A stretch of 64,000 bases of DNA from Heterobilharzia americana (taxonomy: Eukaryota > Platyhelminthes > Trematoda > Strigeidida > Schistosomatidae), in NCBI GenBank assembly GCA_944470555.2, contig OX104134.1, forward strand, positions 106,262,701 to 106,326,700, given 5' to 3'. The notes beneath the pieces were generated by a model. The model was not told the origin of the DNA and ran no database searches. It worked only from the letters and a program-made list of their open reading frames with translations. Positions 33,196-44,617 of this stretch are shown here, one piece after another (within the stretch, counting starts at the first letter, position 1; each line of letters opens with the position of its first letter). Made by a program: the position numbers and the translations under genes.

Positions 33196-34561
33196 CTTTG
33201 CACATCTGTTCGTATCCTTCTTCGGTCAACAGAAATGATGGGTTAGACATCCCAATAATATGGTAAACATTAATGACTTGCATAGGCAGCTGTAGATAAT
33301 ATATGAAGAGAAAGTAAAACACAATTTCATTCCACATGATTTATTCCGAATTTACTTTTGCTTGAATAGTTTCCGGTGTTATTTCTGTCAATCATCTTAA
33401 TCACGTCAAAAAATATTGGTTGTATTTTAACAACTTGTCTATTCCTATTACATAACACTCCACTAATTTACTGTTTTCATCAATTTTACGCTCCTTTCTG
33501 ATTTATATACATTCTATGACCCATTCTATTAATAACAATCCATTTTGTTATCACTCCTACTTCAAGTGTTGTCAAAAATACTTTTATCGTTATCATTATT
33601 ATTATATATTTATCATATATTGTCTGATATTCAAATACTCATCTTTCCAAACAAGTAATCTATTCTTTCTCACCCTTGAGGCCTCACAACCCACTGTACT
33701 TTCCATAGACGAACTAAAAATTTTCCCCACCCTGTTTTTGTTTCACCTTACTCGCACAACTGAAAAACCTCTCTGACCGATTTGCTTATTTACTCACCTG
33801 TATTACATCCATCTTTGCTCCATATCACGATGTAATTGGGTAATTGTAAAGGTCACCACCTTCTGTACCAAAACTTGGATATTAACCTGAAAACTTAATG
33901 TCTCAGATTGATACTCTAGAAAAGGATCTTCCTAGCAAAATCGAAACGTTGAGGAATAGTACAAACTATTTGTTTATTTTGTTACTTGTTCTAATATACT
34001 ACGTCAGGATTACACAAATAAAAATACACCTTATACAATGAATCATACTAACTCGGTGCTCAAGTTTTTTCAAACTATCCAGTCCATTGTTGGTCAGGAT
34101 ACCTTCAAATATCGAAGTTATTCAGAAAGATTTAAGAAATTATAAAGAAAGTTTCACAGTAGAATTTCTTCACATTAAGTGGAATCAAAATAATCTAAAT
34201 AGGAATGAGGGAATAAAACGTAGTTTGACCTGGTCTCAAACCATCTCCACATACTAACATGGCCAACATACATGGATGAGATAAGTATTACCAACGCATG
34301 TGCGTACGCACAAATCTCAATCTGTAATTCATACACTCCTCACACACGATACACTAAGTCTGGATATCATCTTTATTCTACAATTCTGACAAGGCAGAAG
34401 CATTTACGCAGAAGAACACTTGTTATATATAAGTTTGGATATTGTAAATTGCTATTTACTATAACTTTGATATAGTTATTAGTACTAAATATCTAAAAGT
34501 CAGCTGAAACAAATTTATTTTGGTTTACTTTCATTGGAAAGATAAAGACCAAAATGATTAC

Positions 34562-34677
34562 TTTAACTTGTTGTCCTTCTTCAACCACGTGCATATCAAC
34601 TTTAACATATCCTGTAGGACCTTTCCAAGGATCTTTTGGATCAATAAGTACTGCCCATTTATTCTGTACGGAATGAT
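34562..34677 (-). CDS. Ferlin exon: post-C2B KW(A/L)LLxDP motif
   Basis: A 116-base minus-strand exon with acceptor TCGATACAG and donor AAA|GTAATC. It takes one base from exon 41517-41613 and ends in phase 0. It reads HSVQ then NKWAVLIDPKDPWKGPTGY, then VKVDMHVVEEGQQVK. Ferlins have a signature HKWxxLxDPxDxxxGxxGYxKxxxxVxGxGD after C2B, which this matches almost residue for residue. The next exon in the gene should carry an acidic linker and the first half of C2C. I did not find it before exon 13481-13664, about 21 kb away. Confidence 0.95.
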
Positions 34678-35437
34678 CTGTATCGAAATACAAAACAAAG
34701 AAGCATCAATAGGATCGTGTAATATTTTAAAATAATGCAAAACTTTACAAAACTTTTTTTAGCTTAGTAAAACAATAAAATGGACCACTCTGAGATCATT
34801 TCATCCTGAATTTTTTTGGTTTACTTCTTAAAAATTACTAAAAGTCAAGGTTTATTGAGTAAGTACCTGCACTGAATTCAAAATGTTTTAATTGAAGAGC
34901 TGAACTTAAATTGTACTGATGACAATTGATTGTTGAACGGCAATCAACTTCAAGGGTTTCCTTAACCAGAGGGGGAGGATTTAACTTCCAATGAGGTTGC
35001 AGATATGCCCTGCTGACTAGTACCAGGAAGAACGAAACTTAGGTGAAATACGCCTTCCATCTATGTCAATGTGACCAGTAAGCAGAATGATGATGCTGTG
35101 TAGTCTTCAGCTAACCATGATCAAAAAACGCATGTTAATAGCGCTGCATGATAGGGGCTTCAAGTGATTTAAAATTCCTGATATTTCACGTCTCCTTAAA
35201 TGATCATTGCTAATTTGTTAAGACCACCTTCTGAAATCCACGCAAGAATACACTACATGAGTCACTTGAATTAATGATTATTTAGCATTTCTTCAATTAT
35301 ATATTTTCATGATCATCAGCTGGTTATTGAATGGTAACTCATTTGTATATCTAAAAGGAATTAACTCTTGGTTAGCTAAACATTTTGATAGGTTATTTAC
35401 ACTTGACTAGACGAGAACGCTGGAAAACCTCATAGTT
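34678..35437. other. Ferlin intron, nothing recognised
   Basis: Part of the intron between exons 41517-41613 and 34562-34677. No motif recognised. Confidence 0.6.
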
Positions 35438-35690
35438 AATGATGGATAGTGGCTAGCAGTGGAATCCAGGACGTGCGTTTCGTCCTATTTCGGACTCATC
35501 CACTGGATGTCCCTACCTACCAGTGAGTGATGTTGATGATGATGATGAGTCCCAAATAAGACGAAACTAGCATCCTGGATTTCACTACTACCCACTATCC
35601 ATCATTACTATGTAAGTGAAACACAGATAATGTCAAGGTATTCACTCAGGAGCCCGTATGCCAACAGGGGTTGATCAATTCGACGACGAT
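35438..35690. mobile_element. Head-to-head Sm-alpha pair (inverted hammerheads)
   Basis: 35438-35515 is a minus-strand hammerhead block and 35545-35606 a plus-strand one. They form inverted arms (ATGGATAGTGGCTAGCAGTG left, its near complement right) around a centre containing (GAT)n at 35533-35547. The plus copy runs on into the family spacer to about 35690 (AGGAGCCCGTATGCCAACAG). The left core reads TGGATGAG; the right reads ATGATGAG with GAAAC. Neither is intact. Confidence 0.85.
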
Positions 35691-35949
35691 GGAATGATAC
35701 AAGCAACAACACTGAAATTCAGAGTTGTCCAAAAGTCTTTAGCAGAAGTTTCAGTATGCCTGTCATGTGTTTTACACTTGTCATATAGAACAACGTGCTT
35801 CAGGATTCGTCTGTACCAACCAGTAATCTTGAATTAAGGCTTGAAGTTGTAGAATATGCTGACCACATTTATTACCGTTTGGTAATTGACTACTTACGTG
35901 AACTGTGTTGCTTGAGAGATATTTGACTACCTATTGAAAGGACCAGTGC

Positions 35950-36470
35950 AAAAATCCTCTCTATCCTGTTATCCACGGTTAGATACTGTCTTTTAAAGTA
36001 GAAGATACAGGAAGATATTACAGGTCTTTGCCGTCACAAGTGTCTTCATAACGTTGTCAGGGGGTGACAGACTCATTGTATGTGGAATTTTGAGGTTAGG
36101 CACACGATACTAGGTGAGGAAGGTAATTCAGTTCATGAATTTTCAACTCTTTCCCGACTGAGGCAGCTTGGGCACGTGTTGCATAGGCTCAGCCATCCTC
36201 GACCCATATGGACAACGTTAGTTGAGTCAGGATTGCGTAGGAAGAAGGCTCAGTATGGTCAAACTGAGACATTACATCAGTTCATGAAGTCTTTTACTGT
36301 TGGTCTGAGCCGTTTAAGAAAGTGCAAAATACCTAGCTCGGAGTCCTTCAGATAATAAGAATCAATGGCTGGAGACATTTTGTGAAATGGCTCAAAAACG
36401 ATCATGATGGTACAAACGTATGCAATCTTTGTCATTGTTGAATCCTTGAATATTTTCATTAACCTTCTTA
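35950..36470 (+). pseudogene. C-terminal fragment of a non-LTR retrotransposon
   Basis: The plus strand encodes EVRHTILGEEGNSVHEF, then RLRQLGHVLHRLSHPRP, then a KKAQYGQTETLHQFMKSF segment and LSRLRKCKI. The order RHRVLG ... LRWLGHVLRM ... GGQTKTWHQ ... LSRVGRCRL is the post-RT region of a LINE family also present at 25735-26870. No catalytic domain is present. Confidence 0.8.
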
Positions 36471-37675
36471 TATTTATTCTCATTCATGCCACTTTCTCTA
36501 TCTACTTCTTGTCTGCGTGCTGCTATGAATTGTAGCAACTTGATGGTATGCACTTCTGTGCTAGGTTCTTTGTTGATCCGTTCGTCTGTAAGATTGTCTG
36601 CATGGATAGTCTCGCAACTGTGAGATCATTTCATCTTACATAATTTTCTTATGAAGGTTGATTACTTGTGTTATGCATCTTATTTATGAATTAAAGACGT
36701 GATATTCATCCAAAGTTGGTTACTTTTGTCTGCATTTTTGTCTTACTTATTGAGTTGTCAGGTTTCCGAACTAATTCAAAGATTTTGGCGGCTTCAGTGG
36801 TTTGACTGAACGAAACGTGCTTTCTCATTTCCATTGAATACTATTTAGAGAACCCATGGTTGATGGCTACTACCTTGACGTGATGGTCTATAGCTTACCT
36901 TTCCCAATAACCCTACAAGCTGTACTGACTGGAACAATTTTTCTCTGAGGTCATACCTTATCAGAAAAGTACCAGAAGGAATTACGTTCCTACGGTAAAT
37001 AGCTTAAATTACTTTAAAAGTCAGAGTTAAAAGCTAAACTGTTGACTGGATGGGTTTAGAAGAGGTCAACCCTGAAAATCACTACTCCTCGTCCTAGTTT
37101 TTTGGTGCTAGTAATATGAATTTTTCTGGTCCGAAGGTCGTATAGTCAGGCTATATGTGGCTGGTCTCAGGAAGATATCACTTGAGGGCTACTGTCAAAT
37201 AAAACTAATACACTTTCTTCTACAGGTACCTCAAGAAGAAGTGATCTGCTATGATGTGGGCAGCTACAAAGCACCTACCGCCTACAGGCTTCCGGCTTTC
37301 AGTTGAAGAGCTGTTGAACACCTTGAATCATTAGATATCTAAGTGATATTATGCTTTTAATCTACTAAACCTCGAAATAATATGTAAAGCATGCAAAGAA
37401 TATACTGAGTAGACTTCAAGTCTAAGCGTCATAAGTTAAGAATAGACTGGAAGGTGTTCAGCTGCTCACAAAATAGCTCCGATCTAAGAAGAAAATTACG
37501 GATAAATTAAACACTGTTAGTAAATTCTTGTTTTGACAGCGGTGATTCATTAACGTCTGTCTACTAAGAAAGACAAATTAGAGGAATGAAATTCGGTGTA
37601 GTTGTATAGTACAGCTGTTTTGTTTAGGTGTTATTAGGAAAGCAAGGTTTATTCAACTTGGAGGTTTGCGGGCAC

Positions 37676-38022
37676 TTACGGATTTCAAGTTGGCGTCCAT
37701 CATGAACTGACATGAATGCGCAACCGTGACCCTACCACAGATTGAACCCATATTCTTCAGATTCTGCGGCCAGCGCGCTACCACTAAGCCACTGGGGAGA
37801 GTGCCAGTGATCTGCATTTCCTACTTCTGTCAGTTCATGAAGTAGCTCGACCGTCACCTAAAGTTATCGTGAGTATTTGTCGTCACATCGACCAGGTTTG
37901 ACCCACCAGTTAGGACTTCTCACTGGAATTTCAAGAGTCACCAATGAGCTCTAGATTAATTCAATTTGAGTTTTTTCCCTTCAACTGATGTTAGTCTATT
38001 ATGAACATCAACTTGAAATACA
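37676..38022 (-). mobile_element. SINE-B unit lacking its hammerhead
   Basis: Minus-strand copy with tail 37680-37712, B box AGATTGAACCC at 37738-37748 and A box CCACTAAGCCACTGG at 37780-37794. The hammerhead is deleted: tail sequence joins directly to CATGAATGCGCA, close to the upstream strand of stem I. An inverted copy of the tail ends the unit at 37982-38020, as in the copy at 16301. Confidence 0.8.
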
Positions 38023-38849
38023 ATTTATCCTACAAATAATCCTTGTTTCATGGTGGCTGGTTGAACATTCAGCATTAGTTTTCTGAAAGTGTGATTTTAC
38101 TATTTCAACAATTCATAAGAAATGTATCAGAAAACACCTTTATCGATACCATTGCCTTCTGTGAGATGACATATGAGCTTCGGTTGCAGCTAGCGAACTA
38201 ATAAACGCACATCAATTTTCCTCTACTTGTCACCATTGTTGATCCTGATGGGTTTTGTGCTGAAGTCATAATGTCCAACGGTGAGACTGCGTACTTTCAA
38301 ACTGAAACTAAAAGTCGTCACTCTGTTATTATTTTTTTTAACAAGGAATTCATGTGACTGTCAGCTTTAAGTCTACAAGTTATACTGATTGAGATGAAAA
38401 TGTACGTTAAATATCTAGTATGTTTTCGAGAATCTTTTCTATGGGCATCATTCTAAGTCAACAGTGAACAGGCAGTTTCGGCCGCTGGCGTCCTCACAGA
38501 CAGTGAAGTGATTTCTGACATAAACAATGCAATCTCATTATTTATTTGGTACAGGACATCAGGTCAATGTGTTGAAATGCTTCAAGATAATATGCAGAAA
38601 GTGAAAGGATTTAGTTTCTAAAGATTTTTTGAAGGCATAACCGATAAATGCTTGAAGCGTAATTTCCGTGCTTAAAATCAAACTGTTATCAGTATCTCTT
38701 CTTCTCCACCTTCGTAAACGAATTCGTTAACTTTGAACCTTATCTGATTCAATCATTTTTCTTATTGAATAGTTTTTAATTTCTTACTTAGTTTGCTACA
38801 TCATTTTTTCACAGACCATGCATACTTCGTTGTGACTGATACACTTTAA

Positions 38850-39013
38850 ATGACGGTGGTTAGCAGTGGAATGCAAGATACATGCTTCGTCCTATTTAGG
38901 ACTCATCAATCGGGCGTATCTGCATCCAAGTAAGTGTTGATGATCCCACTAAGATTAAGCACAAACACCTTCCACTTTAAAGACCAGAGTTTTATCTACT
39001 GAGTCATAATTGC
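38850..39013 (-). mobile_element. Sm-alpha-type SINE copy
   Basis: Minus-strand hammerhead (38856-38925) with TTGATGAG, stem II GTCCT ... AGGAC and GAAG, so both core boxes are changed. The head, with an A-box-like region near 38995-39005, is degraded. Confidence 0.8.
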
Positions 39014-39279
39014 CACGCCTTGTGCAACTTACTGAGTACAACTGACTGAAGTTTACATTTCTTATCCTTCCACCAAGTGACCACCATGAGTATACATCTC
39101 CAACATCATGTTGCAATCATAAAATGTTCATATAATCATGATATTTCAACATGCCTTCCTACTTTCTTTCGATTAGTTGTTATTATCTCTCACTACATTC
39201 TATTGATTTCAGCTATTCACCAAGCTTATTTCCAGTTGATTCAAACATGTTAGATTCTGAACACCGTAATGTCTCCGGT

Positions 39280-39315
39280 TGTAGGCAGCTGATGAGAGGG
39301 TGACGAAACAAAGTA
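39280..39315 (+). repeat. CTGATGAG ... ACGAAAC motif
   Basis: CTGATGAG at 39289-39296 and GAAAC at 39305-39309 are separated by GGGTGAC-type sequence. They are arranged like hammerhead core boxes, with a stem II of at most two or three pairs. Upstream GGTTGTAGGCAG matches the repeat at 15235-15335. Confidence 0.35.
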
Positions 39316-39844
39316 GGACCACGTTATTCTTTCAAAAGATCTTTTCAAGGAGAAAATATAATATCCTAATTTTTCTATCCTCTCAGCAAACTGAATAAAG
39401 AACCGCTAATACTGATAACGGTTATCGCGACGGTATGAATAGTTCACTTAGTTACCGAAGGGTTCCTGCAGGCACACACAATCACGCACAGATAAACACA
39501 GTCCTTTATAAGCCAATAATATTTCTCCAAAATGTAATCGGTAGAAATTTTATCTCATCACTGATAAGCGTATCTTCTTTTGCTAAATCTGATTTCTAAA
39601 GAGTTATTCAATCAGCAGGTTCCTAAAGCTTTTAGTAAAGGATTGAAATCAGTCGGAGAACTAACGAAAATTCAGAATCACAAGGGTGCACATACAACGT
39701 CGTAAGGGTAAGAATCCACGACCGTCAGAGGTAATGGGGAGTAGACTACCACTCAGTTACCGGGGCCGAATCCAACGGCTAACAGTTTCCAGCTTCTGTG
39801 TCAACTTGTAGTGACCACCGTGACCATCGTCAAACGATATTATA

Positions 39845-41095
39845 ATATTTGTTATTATCCTTTGAGTTCCTAGAGGAACATACGGATTCAGTAGCACGTC
39901 AATATTTCACTCTATTCTCTGCAGTCTTTCCAAACTGGATACACCAATAACCATAACATTTCATTTCTTACTCACACCATCTCCTCCATGTCACACTCAC
40001 CTGTGACGCCCAACTCGTCGTTTCCCATTACGATTCCACTCAACAGCCTGAAATGGCACGTGATCTCCCCAGTCGGTCTTCTCACTGTATGTCCAATCCA
40101 ATCCATCTCCACTTTCTCCTGCATATTTGTTGAACGATGAGTTCTTGGCTGGTTGGTTGGTTCCTTGCCAATCAGCCAGCCAGCCAGAGTTTCTTCTCGC
40201 TTATTCTTGTTATTCTCACCATCTGATCTTCAGTATCGAGTGAGTGTAGGCGGCAGCTGTTCATGCATATCTCTAGTATGTTGGAAATGCTTTCCGTGAC
40301 GCGCCAAGTCTCTCAACCATCACATAGAAGTACTGAATTGACTGAATTCGTGTTGAAAATCCTCATGTTGTTCACACTTTATGCTGAGTGCAGTAGATCT
40401 CCACACTGATTTCAGATTAATGAAGGCCTGTCTTGGTGTCTTTCCGATCCTGGCTGGCTTTGACATCCTCGTCTGTGCCACCACCTGTGGTTGAAACGAA
40501 GCTGTCTGGGCAGATAGGTGAAACAGATTACTTCATTTGGATTTCTCCCGTTGATGGTGATTGGTGTTTGTTGTTCATGTTGTTGTTTGTTGGTTGAGTA
40601 TCTTCACCACCTCGGTCTTCTCCACGATCACCTGAAGTCGTGTCTTCGCTGCACTGCCTCTTCTGTCACTTGTTGCTTTTCACCTGTAGATCTTCGAGTT
40701 TGTGTGACAAGACAATAGACACAAATCATCATCGGTGAAATTTAACTTTTCTGGGGTCTTTTCATTGGTCCAGTCAGCGTATATTCTTCCCCTCGCTTCT
40801 CACAGTTGTCTGTTGCATGACCCAGTCCAGTCCAATCCATTCCAGTCGACCGAAATCAGGAGGATCATTAGTGATAGTAGGTGGAAGCCTTGTCTTTCTC
40901 CTGTCCCCTTTCTTCACTTCAGAGGTGTTACTGAGCTTTTCATTGTGAATCACTCGGCATGTAGAATCATATAACATACCATATAGCTGCTGAATGAGGT
41001 TGATAAAGATTTGTGGTACTTCATAGTATGGAAGCAGCTGCCTGCCAAACTACTTCTCCGTCGACGCTATCGAAGGCCTTTTGAAAATCAACGTT
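39845..41095 (-). mobile_element. RTE-clade LINE fragment, copy 4
   Basis: Minus-strand 3' 1.25 kb of an RTE copy, very similar to the copies at 44618 (opposite strand) and 54062. The C-terminal region has a short (CCAG)n tract at 40171-40187. The RT part ends near 41095 at IDFQKAFDSVDGEVVW-type text. Frames are broken. It pairs with the 44618-46365 copy as inverted repeats separated by about 3.5 kb that includes ferlin exon 41517-41613. Confidence 0.9.
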
Positions 41096-41516
41096 CAGTG
41101 ATAAGTGTAATAAATTTCCTCAATTTTAATGCAATTTCTATATTCTTAGTGAACGAACTTTCAATTTGATGCAGCTTCAAAATAACGAAGAAAGGATTCA
41201 ATAGTAACTAATTTTTTGACAGTTATATGTTTACTAGCAATCTACAAGATATGCAATAGGTTCCTTTTTTCGGATATTAAAACGAAAGTCATTTTCTGAC
41301 TCACCAGAGAAGTTACAAATGGAAAAGTAAGTAAAGTAAACTAATCTATCATTGGAGTGTAACGGTCATCTAGCGTTCCTCTGATATTAGCCTCCATGAG
41401 CCTAACATTAAATACATTGTATCAGGATATCTGACCACTCATGTAAGATGTCACTTGAAGGACTTCATCCAGTAAACAGTACTACAGTAAACGTTTAATC
41501 AAAGTATACAACATAC

Positions 41517-41613
41517 CTCTCTCATTGTAAACTGTCTGAACGTCTGTAACAAATTCACCGACCAATTTACCGGGCAATAAACGTGCTAAAGGATGTGATC
41601 TCATATTAAATGC
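41517..41613 (-). CDS. Ferlin exon: end of C2B
   Basis: A 97-base minus-strand exon with acceptor CTTAATAG and donor GAGAG|GTATGT. It begins in phase 0 and leaves one base (G). It reads AFNMRSHPLARLLPGKLVGE then FVTDVQTVYNER. The G-K-L-V-G-E-F-x-x-D-V-x-x-V-Y pattern is the last part of the ferlin C2B domain, where the family has (L/I)(M/I)GxFKxDVGxVY. The single G joins AT of exon 34562-34677 to give the Asp of a D-H-S-V-Q-N-K-W sequence that aligns with the conserved HxxxxKW of ferlins. Placement is secure from both neighbours. Confidence 0.93.
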
Positions 41614-44600
41614 CTATTAAGTAAGACAGAGAAAAAAGCTTTTTTAGTCAAAGAACTGGGCGGTACATTTGTTTATTCAAAGTATCCATGTATATAAGTA
41701 AATCGTATTAGCTTTGATGTGTTGTCAGTAGAGAGGCTACTGAAATCCATTCATCTTCGTTGAACACAAAAAATACTAACTTTCTGGGGTCTTTTTTAAT
41801 GAATTAATCTCAACAGAAATATTCGGCTTACTTAATCCCCACTTGATTGAGTATAAAGGTTTGGTTACATACTATATCTAGATCAGGGTTGCAGGAACAT
41901 TCGAAAATAAATCTACAATTACTCAGATAGATGTGTATATTCTCTTGCTTGAATGTAAATATTATCCTTGAGTGTTCTCATGTTGGCCGAAGTGCAGTGT
42001 ATACGTAAATTTTTCGTGAAAGCTACACCTCTAGAAGGAAAGATAAAATTTTGAAACATTAAGATTGGTAGCATTATTCTGGTGTAAGTATTCCGTAGGC
42101 AGGTATGGTTTGTGGTAGAGTAAATAATATTTTAAACTTACGCCAGCTTCTGACAGTCAGCTGACCACCTTCTAGCCTTCATGTTATCATTGATTGGCTG
42201 TTTTTTTCTATCTGAAGGTCAGATTGTGATTGCTTTATCTCGACCACATCTTTGTATACAAGTGACTGTTTTCGATTGTTGAATGTAGCTGGATTTTGGT
42301 TCTTAAGTCTGTAGACTAGAACTAAATAGCTAATATAGAGGAAGTGAGCTAAGAGTTTGAATTTTTCATATGCATTCAGCTAAGCCTCAAAATGGTCATC
42401 AATCAGCTGAAGTCAAGAATTCTACCATCTAATGTAGTGTACAGTTAACGAAATATCCTTAGTCAGTATTAACGCTCATACACGCTCGAACTTACCCACA
42501 CAAGTTAACTTCGGTGAGAAAAGTCGCATCCTCAACCATATCTATCAAGGCCACAATATGTGGCATTATTGAGGCTGTTTTTCATTCCCGGAGGTGAATA
42601 AACAGAAGTCAGTCACATGACTCTAATTCAAACGTTGTCAGTCCTAGTCAAAATGACTAGTCAGTAAATATGCACAATTCAGAAGGCTTTTTGATAGGTT
42701 CAAAAATTCGCATAATAACGTATCGTTCTGATCAATATTTTTTCATATTTTCCCTTATCAAAACATCTTCCCTATATTCGCTTGTATTTTGTCCCCGAAG
42801 ACGGCTTCAGTAACCTGGCTCAGTAACTAGACCAAATTCGAAGCATACTCTTAATTCAAGATAAACCCTTTTGAAGGCTAGTGATTTATTGAACACACTA
42901 GTGAGTTTAAACGGCAACTAGCTGGAGAAATTTACCGATAACTTCAAGTTGTATAAGCTTTAGTCAAATTGTTAAGACAAAATTTCACTGATGACATTTC
43001 TCTAAGGCATCCAGTATAAAAGCAATCACTCGCACAGAATGAATCAGCATCTCTTAGCTGAACTGTTCAAAGAAAAAATCTGTCAGTGAATACGAGTAAA
43101 GGGGGTTATCGAAAGTGGTTTAAAAAGCCATGTCAACTGCTCATTATGCATTATCTAACCAGTGTATATTACAACTAGATCCATAGTTTAAAAAAACTGT
43201 TTTCGACCAGATCTCCTCAGAAGTTACTTTTGCATACATACGCTTACATAAATGTATAAAAGAACAAACCAATCAAGGTAATCTGTTAGTCAACGATAAC
43301 AAAAGTGGGAATTATGGAATTTAGAAGAGTAGTATAAGTGACTGTAAGAATATTGCAAGCGTCATGATAATATAAACAGGTGTTCAGAATGCTAAGCTTG
43401 TGTGAAAACTAGGGATGAAGTGAGTGAATAACCAAAGTTTGGTTATAAATAAAGTGAGTGCATGAAATGAAAAAAAGAGTAAAGGCTACTAAATGTACTT
43501 TTGAATACAAAGTTTAGGGTCGTTCGTTTGAATCCCTACAACCTCACTTATGTTTAAAATGCGGATTCCAACTGCATCGGAAAAGTTTAGTGCGAGGCAG
43601 TAAATCACTTTGAACACTTTCGTTTTGTCCACTCTGTGGCCACTATCAACCAGTTACGGCAAAAGAGAGTTTCGTGAAATGTCGAACCACAGTATTCACT
43701 GACTTATACATCAAGTTCTATTAGGAACCGCTTCAATACAGCTTCGTTTAAGCTAACCCCATTCCTTTTCCAGCCAAGAAATTGGATGTTCCGTAATACA
43801 TTGGTTATACTATCCAGTTGTATGCTGGATACAACTACTGCAACAGGAGGAATTTACTTGGTAAATACAGTTGGAGTTGGCGAGACTTGCTATCTTGTTC
43901 TGCATTTAACTCTAAACAATCCATCAACTAGAAAATGATAGACAGAAATGAGTGACAAGAAAATTTATTCTAATGGTCCTGATTAGTGAGAAGAACAAGG
44001 TCTCGCTAGATATATTCCGATTAAACTGCAGCTTTATGAATATTTTTTTATATTTTCAATAGTTCTTACCTCAAATTCTTGATCCAGTTTACTCATATGC
44101 TTTTTTATAAAAACCCCAAGGATAGCCGATTTCCTTCGATGATTTAAACTAGTCACTTCATGAGCAATGTATTCAATTGAACAGGTGACACATTACATGG
44201 AAAAGACACCTGACACAATGACCAATTTTGCTCATTCTGAAGTTGTGCTAGTTATGTTGAGCGAAATTCCACTGAAATGTTGATCAACAATTTTACCGTC
44301 AGTCTAGCAAGCAGCACCGATGTAAACTTAAAATGGAGCAGTCATTTCAATAACCCGCCTTAATGACCTAGAGTGTAATCAATTTTCCCCAAAATTTTAT
44401 TCAATCTGTTAAAAATTATCACTAGTTGATTAATTCAATAGTAAAAGTAAGATGGAAAGCGTACTATAGGAATCAACCTAACTGAACATAGTCCGACTAG
44501 CCATGATTCTAAGCATAGAGGAAGAATACTTGATCACACTTTGTTTGAGGTTCGCAATCATTTTCATTACAAGCAAAGTATGCGTGTGCCCAAAGCGTCC

Positions 44601-44617
44601 CCTTTATATATATATTT
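41614..44617. other. Ferlin intron, nothing recognised
   Basis: AT-rich intron sequence between exons 47638-47832 and 41517-41613. No coding or repeat family recognised. Confidence 0.55.
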
